The notes beneath the pieces were generated by a model. The model had not been told where the DNA came from. It did no database searches and saw only the letters and a program-made list of their open reading frames with translations. A program made the translations under genes and the position numbers. A stretch of 64,000 nt of DNA, taken from the NCBI RefSeq assembly GCF_900078195.1, contig NZ_FJVE01000007.1, positions 2,294,001 through 2,358,000 on the forward strand, in the 5' to 3' direction. Every line of letters begins with the position of its first letter. The stretch's first letter is position 1. The DNA comes from Clostridium sp. Marseille-P299 (lineage in GTDB: Bacteria > Bacillota > Clostridia > Lachnospirales > Lachnospiraceae). Shown piece after piece: positions 42,985 to 50,955 of the stretch.

Positions 42985-43182
42985 TTAATTCTCCATTTCT
43001 TGACTATAATCTTTAAACATAGCATCTGATTCATCATTAAATCGTTTCAATTCTTTGTAAAGCTTATATACTGCAACTGTATGCATCCTTTGCGACTTCG
43101 CACTTATCTTAGTTGCTACAATTTGAATTCCTGCTAACGCTATTGAACTCACGATTAGCAATATGATAATAAACAGTTCCAT
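42985..43182 (-). CDS. Small phage membrane protein
   Basis: A 65-residue protein with one N-terminal membrane segment ([20 protein letters not shown]) and a charged cytoplasmic helix ([20 protein letters not shown]). AAAGGGAAG precedes the ATG. It lies between another tiny membrane protein and the Tad1-like gene, with 4-18 bp gaps, so the three look like one expression unit. No family recognised. Confidence 0.72.
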   Translation of the reverse strand: MELFIIILLIVSSIALAGIQIVATKISAKSQRMHTVAVYKLYKELKRFNDESDAMFKDYSQEMEN

Positions 43183-43200
43183 TTTTCTTCCCTTTCTTAA

Positions 43201-43356
43201 TCACATTACAAGCAGCAAACCATTAATTAAACACCATATACTAACTACTTTAGTACTTTGAATTAAATCTTCTTTTTGTTTTCTTAGTGAAATTGAAAAT
43301 ATTAAAAACAAAACGAAATTAATTACCCCGATTATGATTTTTATAACGGCGAGCAT
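43201..43356 (-). CDS. Very small two-TM phage protein
   Basis: A 51-residue gene too short for usual thresholds: MLAVIKIIIGVINFVLFLIF, a charged link RKQKEDLIQSTK, then a second hydrophobic segment WCLINGLLLVM. AAGGAGAAAC precedes the ATG, and it ends 18 bp before the next small membrane gene. Unknown function; an early holin-like, exclusion or host-takeover role is possible but unsupported. Confidence 0.65.
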   Translation of the reverse strand: MLAVIKIIIGVINFVLFLIFSISLRKQKEDLIQSTKVVSIWCLINGLLLVM

Positions 43357-43420
43357 TGTTTCTCCTTTTTATTTTTTAAAATTTTTTAAAATGAGACCTT
43401 TTTTATTTTTTATTTGCTGA

Positions 43421-43470
43421 AGGGGCTGAGAGAGCCGGCGGGGGCATGTTCAAAAATACCCCCAGGGGGT
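43421..43470. other. GC-rich palindromic block near the small terminase gene: cos candidate
   Basis: An isolated G+C-rich stretch in very AT-rich DNA contains GAGAGCCGGCGGGGGC and the perfect palindrome ACCCCC-A-GGGGGT (43458-43470). It lies about 230 bp below the terS gene. Cohesive-end sites of cos phages are GC-rich and lie beside the terminase genes. No nick position can be read directly. Confidence 0.45.
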
Positions 43471-43703
43471 GTTGTTCATAACTTACCTATATAATTTGCA
43501 ATTTTAAACACTTTATCACTGTGAAATTTAGTTTTGCGCTAAATAATACATTTAACGCAATCCTTGTATCGAGCGACAATTGCCATCAAATCCAGTAAAA
43601 TCAATACTTTCAGCGTTTTCTTATATCACGAAATTGTTGTTTGTATATAGCGCAATGCATAGATATACATAATATTCACTCATATACACTGTATTTTGTA
43701 TAT

Positions 43704-44324
43704 TTAGTCACTATCTAAAGGGATATCCTGCTCAATAGATTCAAGCATCTCATCCGGAGTATAGTTGCTCTGTAGCTGCTGATTTGGTGTAACTGTGATT
43801 TCTTGCTTATCAGAAAGTCCATAGTAATTTTTAGATCTGAACATAAACAACACTGGATTATCGAGTCCTTCTAACGCCATTAACTCATCATATTCCGCAA
43901 TAAATTGCTTAGCTTTTTTAACCAGTAACGAACAGCCAGAGCCGAGCTGTGCGTCTCTACTGCCATTTTCCCAGTCATTTAATGTGTTCCATCCTGTTCC
44001 TAAAGCAGATGCTAATCCTCTTATGGTTGGTCTAAGACCTAGTTCAGCACAATCACTAAAGTAATCATCAACAAGAAGTTGCATTTCATCAACACTATTA
44101 AACTTAGCTACTCCTCTTCTACTTTGCAATTTATACAAACGGTTGAATAGCTCTGCTTTCTTTTTTGCACGTTCATTGTTAGGTTCATCCAGTGACATGT
44201 TGAGAGGTCTACTATTCCGTACATGTCCTTTCTTAACTTCTTCTACTGCAAATGTAGTAAAATCATCTGGTTCATTTGTATCTATAGGTTGTATACGTTT
44301 CTTACCTTGCGTATCTTTAGCCAC
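43704..44324 (-). CDS. Terminase small subunit-like protein
   Basis: A 206-residue protein. After a polar N-terminus (about 1-60), residues about 75-140 carry a helix-turn-helix DNA-binding part (LRPTIRGLASALGTGWNTLN, DWENGSRDAQLG), then a helical oligomerisation segment and the typical end PVLFMFRSKNYYGLSDKQEI. This pattern is that of the GP3-like packaging proteins that recognise the cos/pac site and recruit TerL. It is separated from terL by about 3.4 kb of small genes, which is unusual. GTG start. Confidence 0.78.
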   Translation of the reverse strand: MAKDTQGKKRIQPIDTNEPDDFTTFAVEEVKKGHVRNSRPLNMSLDEPNNERAKKKAELFNRLYKLQSRRGVAKFNSVDEMQLLVDDYFSDCAELGLRPTIRGLASALGTGWNTLNDWENGSRDAQLGSGCSLLVKKAKQFIAEYDELMALEGLDNPVLFMFRSKNYYGLSDKQEITVTPNQQLQSNYTPDEMLESIEQDIPLDSD

Positions 44325-44561
44325 TATCTCACATCCAATCTAAATAATTTAAAAACACTCTAACACTTAGATTTGTAATAGTAGTAGGTACTAAATATAG
44401 TATTTATATATACCCAATATACAATATGTTGTATTTATCTACTTCTTATGTATGTCTGTAGCTTTCAATTTCATGTCAAATTTAAGTTATAAATTGAAAT
44501 ACGTAATCTTTATAGGCTAGGGAAGTAAAATAGATTCTAGGGCATTTAAAAGCTTTACAAT

Positions 44562-44589
44562 AAAAAAGAGCCGATAATTAAATCAGCTC
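44562..44589 (-). terminator. Terminator of the replication gene
   Basis: GAGCTGA/TCGGCTC stem followed by six Ts on the minus strand, 11 bp below the stop. It splits replication genes from the packaging block. Confidence 0.8.
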
Positions 44590-44599
44590 CATATGTTCT

Positions 44600-45478
44600 C
44601 TATTCAGTTAGACCAAGATATTCGTTTAATCTTTCTTTATTTGCATTATATACAAAGTCTCTAAGTACGTCTTTCAATTCACTTGTTTTATCTATAGGTT
44701 GTAAATCCTCTTGTGGAATAGCGTTGAATTCTTCATCCGTCATGTTATCAATTTCAGAATCTGAATATTTCATCTTCGTCCTAGCTAAGGAAACAATATC
44801 ATATGCGGTACTGCATCCATCTATATAGTCATTCTCTTCCGGTGCTGTCTTATCAAGTAGCTTTATAAATAGGTCATTTAACTCCTCATCATCGGTAAAG
44901 AAAGTGTAATGTTTCCACCATCCATTTATGGTCTTGTTATACGTATCCTCTTCTTGTGTTTTATAAATCATTTTTCTATCCTCCAATTTACTCATCTCGT
45001 CGAGTGTGCTCGACATATTATCGTTAGATAATATATAGTCTTTATTTGTCTTATTTAAGTCTATATTATTTATAATATTCTTATGTGGTTTCATTTTGAC
45101 ACTTTGCAAAGTTTCATTTTGATACCGACAAGGTTTCATTTTGACACTTTGACACTTTGATACTTTGGTACTTTTAATGGTGTCATTTTGACACTTTGCT
45201 ATCGTGTCTTTATTTACAGCAGAGACATACTTTACATTCTTATATCGATTATAACCGACTCGTTTTATAACCCCAATTTCTTCAAGTTCTTTCAATCGTC
45301 TTAAAATGGTACTTTTACTCTTTCCGGTTTGCTGAATCATATAATTTATGGATCCATCAAAATACTTTCTTCCTCCATTAGTCGCATTATAAATTATACT
45401 GAATATTTCTGCATTTTGACGCCCTAGAGCTTCGTCTGCCCACTTAGGAATACTTAAAATCACAGCTTCTTTAGCCAC
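44600..45478 (-). CDS. Phage replication initiator-like protein with winged helix
   Basis: A 292-residue protein. Residues about 20-75 form a winged helix (FDGSINYMIQQTGKSKSTIL, RRLKELEEIGVIKRVGYNRY) as in phage replisome organisers. The middle (about 90-130) is built from the short repeats KCQNDTIKS, KCQSVKMKP, RYQNETLQS and SVKMKP, encoded by iteron-like DNA. The C-terminal 150 residues are acidic and helical. Like lambda O, it probably binds repeats within its own gene to start replication; no helicase loader follows. The start is GTG with GGGGTGGTG upstream. Confidence 0.75.
   Translation of the reverse strand: MAKEAVILSIPKWADEALGRQNAEIFSIIYNATNGGRKYFDGSINYMIQQTGKSKSTILRRLKELEEIGVIKRVGYNRYKNVKYVSAVNKDTIAKCQNDTIKSTKVSKCQSVKMKPCRYQNETLQSVKMKPHKNIINNIDLNKTNKDYILSNDNMSSTLDEMSKLEDRKMIYKTQEEDTYNKTINGWWKHYTFFTDDEELNDLFIKLLDKTAPEENDYIDGCSTAYDIVSLARTKMKYSDSEIDNMTDEEFNAIPQEDLQPIDKTSELKDVLRDFVYNANKERLNEYLGLTE
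45087..45198. repeat. Iteron-like direct repeats, candidate phage replication origin
   Basis: Four copies of TTTCATTTTGACACTTTG (one degenerate, TTTCATTTTGATACCG) at 45087, 45110, 45132 and 45181, interleaved with three shorter ACACTTTG/ATACTTTG units after the third copy. All lie within the replication-initiator gene. Confidence 0.65.
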
Positions 45479-45513
45479 TCAATTCACCACCCCACTCTCA
45501 TTCGTAATAGAAA

Positions 45514-45732
45514 TTACTCTTTGTTCGATATCTGCCACGTGATCTCATACCCTGCGATTCTTGCAATCTCTAAACATTCACTATATTTTATAGTACCTCT
45601 TGAAAGCTTATTAGATATATTTTGCACACTTGTTGGTTCATGTGTCTTACTATACTCTGTTGCAATTTCTGTTAATGCCATCCTACTCTTAGCTATATAT
45701 GATTTAATTTCGTTCCTAATATTGTTTTTCAT
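45514..45732 (-). CDS. Small HTH-like DNA-binding protein (DUF6471-like)
   Basis: A 72-residue basic/helical protein: EIKSYIAKSRMALTEIATEY, TSVQNISNKLSRGTIKYSEC and LEIARIAGYEITWQ follow the pattern of the small Cro-like DUF6471 proteins of clostridial phages. AGGAGGTTAT precedes the ATG. It is the first gene of the minus-strand phage block in this window and lies upstream of the replication gene. It could act as an early repressor, but it is much shorter than a CI-type repressor and has no divergent partner. Confidence 0.7.
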   Translation of the reverse strand: MKNNIRNEIKSYIAKSRMALTEIATEYSKTHEPTSVQNISNKLSRGTIKYSECLEIARIAGYEITWQISNKE

Positions 45733-45845
45733 ATTTATAACCTCCTATTTAAGATATATCCCTAGTGTTTAGAAAATACTCGTTTTAGTATAAAAATATT
45801 TTACAGAGTTTTAGTATGAGTTAATATATTTATCTTTTTCCGCAT

Positions 45846-45872
45846 AAAAAAGGCACCTAGTTTCCTAGATGC
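45846..45872 (-). terminator. Terminator at the right edge of the prophage
   Basis: GCATCTAG-GAAA-CTAGGTGC is an 8-bp stem with tetraloop (one G-U pair), followed by CTTTTTT on the minus strand. It would stop transcripts arriving from higher coordinates just before the phage block. Confidence 0.85.
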
Positions 45873-46048
45873 AACTTCTTAATTATTAAACTTTATTATA
45901 TAACTAATACATTCCGTTTGACTTAATTTTCTCTAAGTCTTAAAGTAACTAAAGGAAACTTATTCTCTTATCCAAAGTTTTTCTTAATCCTGAATTTATT
46001 ACTATATGATGGATTTTCCTTTTATTAGTGTTGCTTCAGGGTGTCATC

Positions 46049-46175
46049 TGACTGCTATGAAATAATTTAGAATGGGATGGTAATACAGTGAAATCAAGGA
46101 TTTGGAATGTGTTGGTTGACTGCTATACTTGATCTTCCTATTGTTTTGACTGTTAACTTGACTGCGATTTGACTG
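46049..46175. repeat. Scattered TTGACTG repeats
   Basis: TTGACTG at 46117, 46147, 46159 and 46169, and CTGACTGCTATG (46049) resembling TTGACTGCTATA (46117). The stretch has no gene; it may be a protein-binding array or decayed DNA at the phage-host junction. Confidence 0.45.
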
Positions 46176-46313
46176 TCATATTTAGTGCGATAAAGTGCCA
46201 TGAATTGCATTATTCACAAGGTTTGAACTGTGTTGAGTTGGGTGCTAAATGTGAGTTGTTATGACCGTTATATAATTAAATTATATTAAGTTAATATAAT
46301 AAAATAGATTAAA

Positions 46314-46352
46314 ATAAAGTCTCAGTTTCTAAATTAGAAAACAGAGACTTTA
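46314..46352 (-). terminator. Terminator of the lipoprotein/SpoIID-like operon
   Basis: ATAAAGTCTC and GAGACTTTAT with inner GTTTTCT/AGAAAC pairing form a stem of about 16 bp; minus-strand text after it is TTTTAATC. Confidence 0.75.
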
Positions 46353-46393
46353 TAGCTACTATAGTTTAGACAGTCTTAAGTTAACTAAGAATA

Positions 46394-47284
46394 TCAATAA
46401 TCAAACTTATCCAAACTAACACCCAATAGCTGGTATCCTTCATTTGTAATTTTATACTCAAACACAAAGCAGTGCCCTAAACAATATTCACTATAACCTG
46501 TCCATATTTGAGCTTCATATCTTAATATAACAGAGCCATCGTCTTGTAATATATAACGGACCGCTTGACTTTGTAAATCTTCTACTGTTGTTTTTTCCTT
46601 AACCTTTCCGTTTTGATCATACATTCCAAGTTCTTTTGCAATCGGAAGAAATGAAGTTCCTATATCAATCCATTCATCAATACCATACTCTAGAGCTGTT
46701 ACATGAACTTGATAATTGTCTTCATATGTTGCTGTAAATGAAAATGAATTTTGAGAATCACTTTTCCAAGTTATATCGCCCATTTCCCTGTAACTTCCCT
46801 CTTTATTTGACAAATACACCTCTTGTCTTATTAGAGTTCTATAGGCTTCTCCTCGCAACATAATATCCAATATGCCATCTTGGTTAATGTCATAAAAACA
46901 GACTTCTGGCGCTTCACTTGACTGGGGATAATAATATTCTCCAAAAGAAAATGGATATTCTTTTCCTTGAATCCAAATAGAACCAGGGTTAAGCGAATCT
47001 TTTACATAAAACATTAAATTAATATCATCTTTGTCATAATAAAATATGTTTAATGATTCAACTTCATCTTTTATTGTTTCTAAAATACCAATCGGAAGCA
47101 CATCTATATCCGATTCTGGGTTGTAGTAATTCATCTGATCCATTAAAATCTCATTTACAATTGGAGTTTTTCTCCTTGTATTATAGTTGCTTTCCTCTGC
47201 CGTAGTCTTTGATGAGCACGAGGTTAGAACTAATGGTATACAAAGAATAGTTATTACTTTGCGATAGCTCCGCAATTTGTTCAT
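46394..47284 (-). CDS. Lipoprotein with FG-GAP/VCBS-like calcium motif
   Basis: A 296-residue protein from the ATG that overlaps the upstream stop (ATGA) and follows AGGAAC. The N-terminus is a lipoprotein signal with lipobox LTSC. Residues around 135-150 carry CFYDINQDGILDIMLRGEA, an EF-hand-like DxNxDGxxD loop as found in FG-GAP/VCBS repeat proteins that report on secreted or cell-surface propeller proteins. The rest is beta-rich. It forms an operon with the SpoIID-like gene. Function unknown; surface-exposed. Confidence 0.78.
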   Translation of the reverse strand: MNKLRSYRKVITILCIPLVLTSCSSKTTAEESNYNTRRKTPIVNEILMDQMNYYNPESDIDVLPIGILETIKDEVESLNIFYYDKDDINLMFYVKDSLNPGSIWIQGKEYPFSFGEYYYPQSSEAPEVCFYDINQDGILDIMLRGEAYRTLIRQEVYLSNKEGSYREMGDITWKSDSQNSFSFTATYEDNYQVHVTALEYGIDEWIDIGTSFLPIAKELGMYDQNGKVKEKTTVEDLQSQAVRYILQDDGSVILRYEAQIWTGYSEYCLGHCFVFEYKITNEGYQLLGVSLDKFDY

Positions 47285-48417
47285 GTAGTTCCTGACCCCC
47301 AATCGTGAGTATGCGCTGAAGCAATAATCAGCGTTCCATAATTCATATGAGAATTATAATAAGATACGCTTGCATTTCTTGTATAATAATGACGTAATAT
47401 ATCTTGCCAAGAGGTTCCTGCCGTTCCCATGGTGTTTGATTCTATTTGTGCTAGTATACCACCATTTTTTTTGCAGTATTCATTATTTGATTCTCTTGTT
47501 CTGTAAAACGTTTTAAAATTTGCCCCGTAGGAATCCAATAAGAAATAACTTGTGACAAACTCAACAGCGCTTTTGGCTGAAGTTGAAATCGTAACTCCTT
47601 CTTTATATACCTGCGTACTGTCATTTATATCATAATTACTTCCTGACGCTGCTGTATTTACAAAGTGCATAGCAAACATTTTTATTGCCATTGCACATGC
47701 ACGTGCACCATTAGTATTAGAAATAGTGTTCATTTCATTAGATGCTACTACTTTTAGGTATTCAGCAAAAGGTCTTTCCACTACACTACCATTATACAAT
47801 ACTCGAATCTTACTTGGGTTTTTAACAGCATCAATATATGCAGGGACATCTGTCACGTATTCTGATATACCACCATATAAATATGCATTTCTTTTTGTAA
47901 CGTATAGTTTAACATCTTCAGAGTCAGAATCATTATCTGTAATAGTTCTATTATATGGAATCTCAATATTAATAATTCTTATATCCCCAGTTAGATCCTC
48001 ACCAATGTAAAAAATAAAGTAATTAACACCTTCTGTATAATACTTATCCGAAGTATATACATTCATATTACATTTAACAAAATAAGATTGCACATTAGAG
48101 TAAGTATAATCATCATATACATATGTATCCATTTGGCTTATATAATTGGCATAAAGAACTTCTGTATTTATAACATTGTATATTCCTTGATGAGATTCCT
48201 TATTTTTCTCATTATTAAAAAAATCATTTACATAATTTTTTAATGAATCTCCATATAAGTTGATAACTTCATTTTGATTTCCTTCATTTATCAAATCATA
48301 ATATTTAGTAATCAATGTTTCATAATTCTCACTTGCTTTTACCGCTACTCCTTGTGTTGAAATTAACAAACTAATAGCTAATAAAGCTGCTAACACCTTT
48401 TTAATTATTCTTTCCAC
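47281..48417 (-). CDS. Secreted SpoIID/LytB-domain-like protein
   Basis: A 378-residue exported protein: signal peptide (IIKKVLAALLAISLLISTQG, cleavage near AVKA), an alpha/beta NTF2-like region (about 30-170), then from about 205 text typical of SpoIID: IRVLYNGSVVERPFAEYLKV, VASNEMNTISNTNGARACAM, a Tyr/Asp-containing SNYDINDSTQVYKEG. SpoIID enzymes cleave glycan strands of peptidoglycan; here the catalytic Glu may correspond to NEM. The C-terminus ends with SAHTHDWGSGTT. GTG start six bases after AGGAG. Followed by a lipoprotein gene with 4-bp overlap. Confidence 0.72.
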   Translation of the reverse strand: MERIIKKVLAALLAISLLISTQGVAVKASENYETLITKYYDLINEGNQNEVINLYGDSLKNYVNDFFNNEKNKESHQGIYNVINTEVLYANYISQMDTYVYDDYTYSNVQSYFVKCNMNVYTSDKYYTEGVNYFIFYIGEDLTGDIRIINIEIPYNRTITDNDSDSEDVKLYVTKRNAYLYGGISEYVTDVPAYIDAVKNPSKIRVLYNGSVVERPFAEYLKVVASNEMNTISNTNGARACAMAIKMFAMHFVNTAASGSNYDINDSTQVYKEGVTISTSAKSAVEFVTSYFLLDSYGANFKTFYRTRESNNEYCKKNGGILAQIESNTMGTAGTSWQDILRHYYTRNASVSYYNSHMNYGTLIIASAHTHDWGSGTT

Positions 48418-48724
48418 CTCAATCTCCTTTTAATTTTAAAGTATTTATATTATCCTACATTTCCTTACGATATCATAAGCATCCCCTCCTTTACCTTACT
48501 TTTTTTATACTAAAAAACAATTTAAACTTAAAAACAGTTTTATAGTATTTAATTATCCCTATATTTTAGTACCCTAATCTCAATTGCATTCAATAAAATA
48601 TTATTATGAACATGTCAACTATACTGAAATAAACTATTTATTAATTATATATTAATATAAAATATCTTAAAATCCAACTTATTTTTACATAATTAGTAAT
48701 TAATTCCTACTTTTCAACTAATTG
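48418..48724. other. Intergenic, no feature recognised
   Basis: About 300 bp of very AT-rich DNA between the SpoIID-like gene and the ligase pseudogene. I see no gene, no clear promoter pair and no stable repeat here. Confidence 0.6.
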
Positions 48725-48752
48725 CAAGGAGTAGGAGTATTTCTACTCCTTG
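48725..48752. other. Perfect 10-bp hairpin at the 3' end of the ligase remnant
   Basis: CAAGGAGTAG/CTACTCCTTG flank an 8-base loop and overlap the old stop codon of the ligase gene. No T-run, so transcription termination is doubtful. Confidence 0.5.
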
Positions 48753-49539
48753 ACATGACATAATTTAGGTAACTTATCTGTTCTGATTCCCTTGAATACT
48801 GCTTGTCTCATATTTTCACGGTCATTTGGCATTGATTCTATTATGCATAATAGCCAAATGGCGAACTGTTACGGATAACATACCTGTGTTGATTCAATAC
48901 CCTTAAATAAACCCCTAATGTCACATGGCCTTTGTAAATTAATTTATCACCGTCATATTGGCCTATAATAAAGCTAGTCCTATTATTTGGTTTTAAGATA
49001 TAACCACAAAGAACAAAGTCTTCTGAATCCAATACCTTGAACTTGATCCAGTCCTTCGACCTCTTGTCGAACCAGTATTTACTTGTCTTTTTCTTTGCAA
49101 CTACTCCCTCTAACTTCTGTGCCTTCGCAAGTTCGAAGAGCTGTACACCATCATTCTCTATATAGCGAGATACAGCAATCCGTTCATTCTCTTCTACTAC
49201 ATTTTGTAACAATTCTTTTCGCTCTATAAGCGGTAAATCAGTTACTAACTTATTCTTGTAATAAATAATGTCATATGCAACAAAACTGGCTGGATTTTTA
49301 CTTGCTGCTAAACGTATCTTAAATTGATCCGTCATCATTGTTCTACGTTGGACCGCATAGAAGTCTGTAATACCATTCTTAAGTACAAATAATTCACCAT
49401 CTAAGATACACTTATCTTTTACATTCTTGTGAATCTCACCTAGCTCTGGGAATCTTGGTAGTAGTCTCATGTCTCGCTTGTTTCGCAAGTCAACTCCATC
49501 CGAATCAAAATATGCAATACACCGAATTATGGGTATCAC
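48743..49539 (-). pseudogene. Decayed ATP-dependent DNA ligase (LigD ligase-type)
   Basis: The open frame (48841-49539, 232 codons) encodes the ligase core from IRCIAYFDSDGVDLRNKRDM through DGELFVLKNG, EGVVAKKKTSKYWFDKRSKD and WIKFKVLDSEDFVLCGY. The adenylation motif K-x-D-G that should precede it is absent: upstream is non-coding. At the 3' end the frame breaks near 48840, but the next frame continues NMRQAVFKGIRTDKLPKLCH up to a stop at 48743, the normal C-terminal text of this family. So the gene is truncated at the 5' end and frameshifted at the 3' end; without the lysine it cannot form the AMP adduct. Confidence 0.82.
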
Positions 49540-49573
49540 CTTATATTAAAATAATTATCCCAAAATAAAGCTA

Positions 49574-49614
49574 AATAAACCAAAGGAAGTCCGTTTGACT
49601 TCCTTTGGTTTATT
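49574..49614 (-). terminator. Terminator of the polysaccharide deacetylase gene
   Basis: An 18-bp perfect stem (AATAAACCAAAGGAAGTC with its complement) around a 5-base loop, then TTAGCTTTATTTT on the minus strand, directly below the stop codon. Confidence 0.85.
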
Positions 49615-49622
49615 ACCTACAA

Positions 49623-50465
49623 TTAATTATTTAAATCTTTCGTCTTGCCAGGTTCAATACTAAAAAGTGTCTTATTTATTTCAAAATAAAGAGGAATTGC
49701 TGTGGGATTATGTACGATGGAACCATCCATACTAAATATCAATTTTTTATAGGCATTCACATATTCATAGATTTCAATATTGGTCCCATACCAGATATCA
49801 CTTCTGTTACCTGCATATTCTGCAAATTTCTCTATTACATCCCAATTATCATCGGTTTCAAATTCGTAACTATGTCCCCATAAATAGAAAAGCCAAGGAG
49901 TTCTATCTGGTGATTCTTCAACAAATATATGCGTAAGCTCCTCTAATCTTTCATCGCCATGATGGCAAGTAGGGTCTAATAAAAGCCAGTCTTCTGGAAT
50001 CCTAAAATCACCTGTTGAATTTACCGTTCTAGCATAAACAATATCTGCTTGTTTCAGGCATTCAATTACTTTATCATTATAAGTACCAAACGGATATGCC
50101 ATTCCTCTAACTATCCTATGAAACTGCTTCTCAAGATTCTCTCTATCTGCTACAATTTCCCTAATGCACAAGTTCGAAGGTAATTGTTCTAAAAATGGAT
50201 GAGTTAATCCATGAACTGCAATTTCCATTCCACTATTCTCATAAAGCTCTATTGCTTGATTTTGCGTCAAACGGCGATGAATGGTTCCTTGGGGATAAAC
50301 GGTTCCTTCTTTTGCATAGGACCCACTATTTAAATTAAAGGTACCTTTTAGCCCATATTGTTTCATAATAGAGATTAATCGAATGTCTTGCTCAACTCCA
50401 TCATCATAACTTAATGTTACTGCTTTTTTCTTTCCTTCTGGAAATCTCATAAATATACTAGACAT
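49623..50465 (-). CDS. Polysaccharide deacetylase (NodB/CE4) family protein
   Basis: A 280-residue protein with the CE4 motifs: TLSYDDG (motif 1, catalytic Asp and metal Asp), HGLTHPFL (motif 2, metal His pair), RGMAYPFGTYND (motif 3) and a later WLFYLWGHSYE (motif 5-like). No signal peptide or TM segment, so it is either cytoplasmic or released another way. The family removes acetyl groups from chitin-like oligosaccharides, xylan or peptidoglycan; the substrate is open. TTGGAGG precedes the ATG. Single gene with a strong terminator. Confidence 0.9.
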   Translation of the reverse strand: MSSIFMRFPEGKKKAVTLSYDDGVEQDIRLISIMKQYGLKGTFNLNSGSYAKEGTVYPQGTIHRRLTQNQAIELYENSGMEIAVHGLTHPFLEQLPSNLCIREIVADRENLEKQFHRIVRGMAYPFGTYNDKVIECLKQADIVYARTVNSTGDFRIPEDWLLLDPTCHHGDERLEELTHIFVEESPDRTPWLFYLWGHSYEFETDDNWDVIEKFAEYAGNRSDIWYGTNIEIYEYVNAYKKLIFSMDGSIVHNPTAIPLYFEINKTLFSIEPGKTKDLNN

Positions 50466-50547
50466 ATACTTCCTCCAATATTGCGATTTTCATTGCCTAA
50501 AACATAATATTTTATCTGTTCTCTCACAACAAAATTAAAATGTTCTC

Positions 50548-50859
50548 CTACACTTTCAACAGCCTACTTTTTATAAAGTTGAGCATAACCATAACTAAGT
50601 ATACCAAGGTAGCATCAATAAAAATGTATTGCGGACTCCATTCAACCCCCATATTTGAGTTTATTAACATATATATGAACCTCTTCATTCCAAGTGATTC
50701 ATTATTATGTATAATAACCCAAGGATTAACAAAACCATACTCATAAGTGTAATGATTTAAATTCCAAAAAGTAGGTCCTATTTTCTGTATAAATGATATA
50801 AAAAAGATAAAACAACAAAGATTATAAAAATAAGTTTTTTGAGGTGCATATGTAATCAT
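50548..50859 (-). CDS. Small membrane protein
   Basis: About 103 residues from the ATG six bases after AAGGAAATTC. Two hydrophobic segments (YFYNLCCFIFFISFIQKIG; FIDATLVYLVMVMLNFI) flank a polar middle with NSNMGVEWSPQYIF. The layout recalls the YfzA-like membrane proteins of Firmicutes, from memory and with low confidence. The same frame extends 31 codons upstream through the 39-bp duplication, producing the repeated text DILGEVELY/DILGKVDLY, which is unlikely to be translated. Confidence 0.55.
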   Translation of the reverse strand: MITYAPQKTYFYNLCCFIFFISFIQKIGPTFWNLNHYTYEYGFVNPWVIIHNNESLGMKRFIYMLINSNMGVEWSPQYIFIDATLVYLVMVMLNFIKSRLLKV

Positions 50860-50877
50860 GAATTTCCTTAATCGTTT

Positions 50878-50955
50878 CATTATATATAGATCTACCTTTC
50901 CCAAAATGTCCACGTTCATTGTATATAATTCTACCTCTCCCAAAATGTCCACATT
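50878..50955. repeat. 39-bp tandem duplication at the 3' end of the GNAT pseudogene
   Basis: Two 39-bp units (50878-50916 and 50917-50955), 34 of 39 identical, both containing CCCAAAATGTCCAC. The second unit holds the end of the GNAT gene with its stop codon; the first is an extra copy placed just before the membrane protein gene. Confidence 0.85.
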
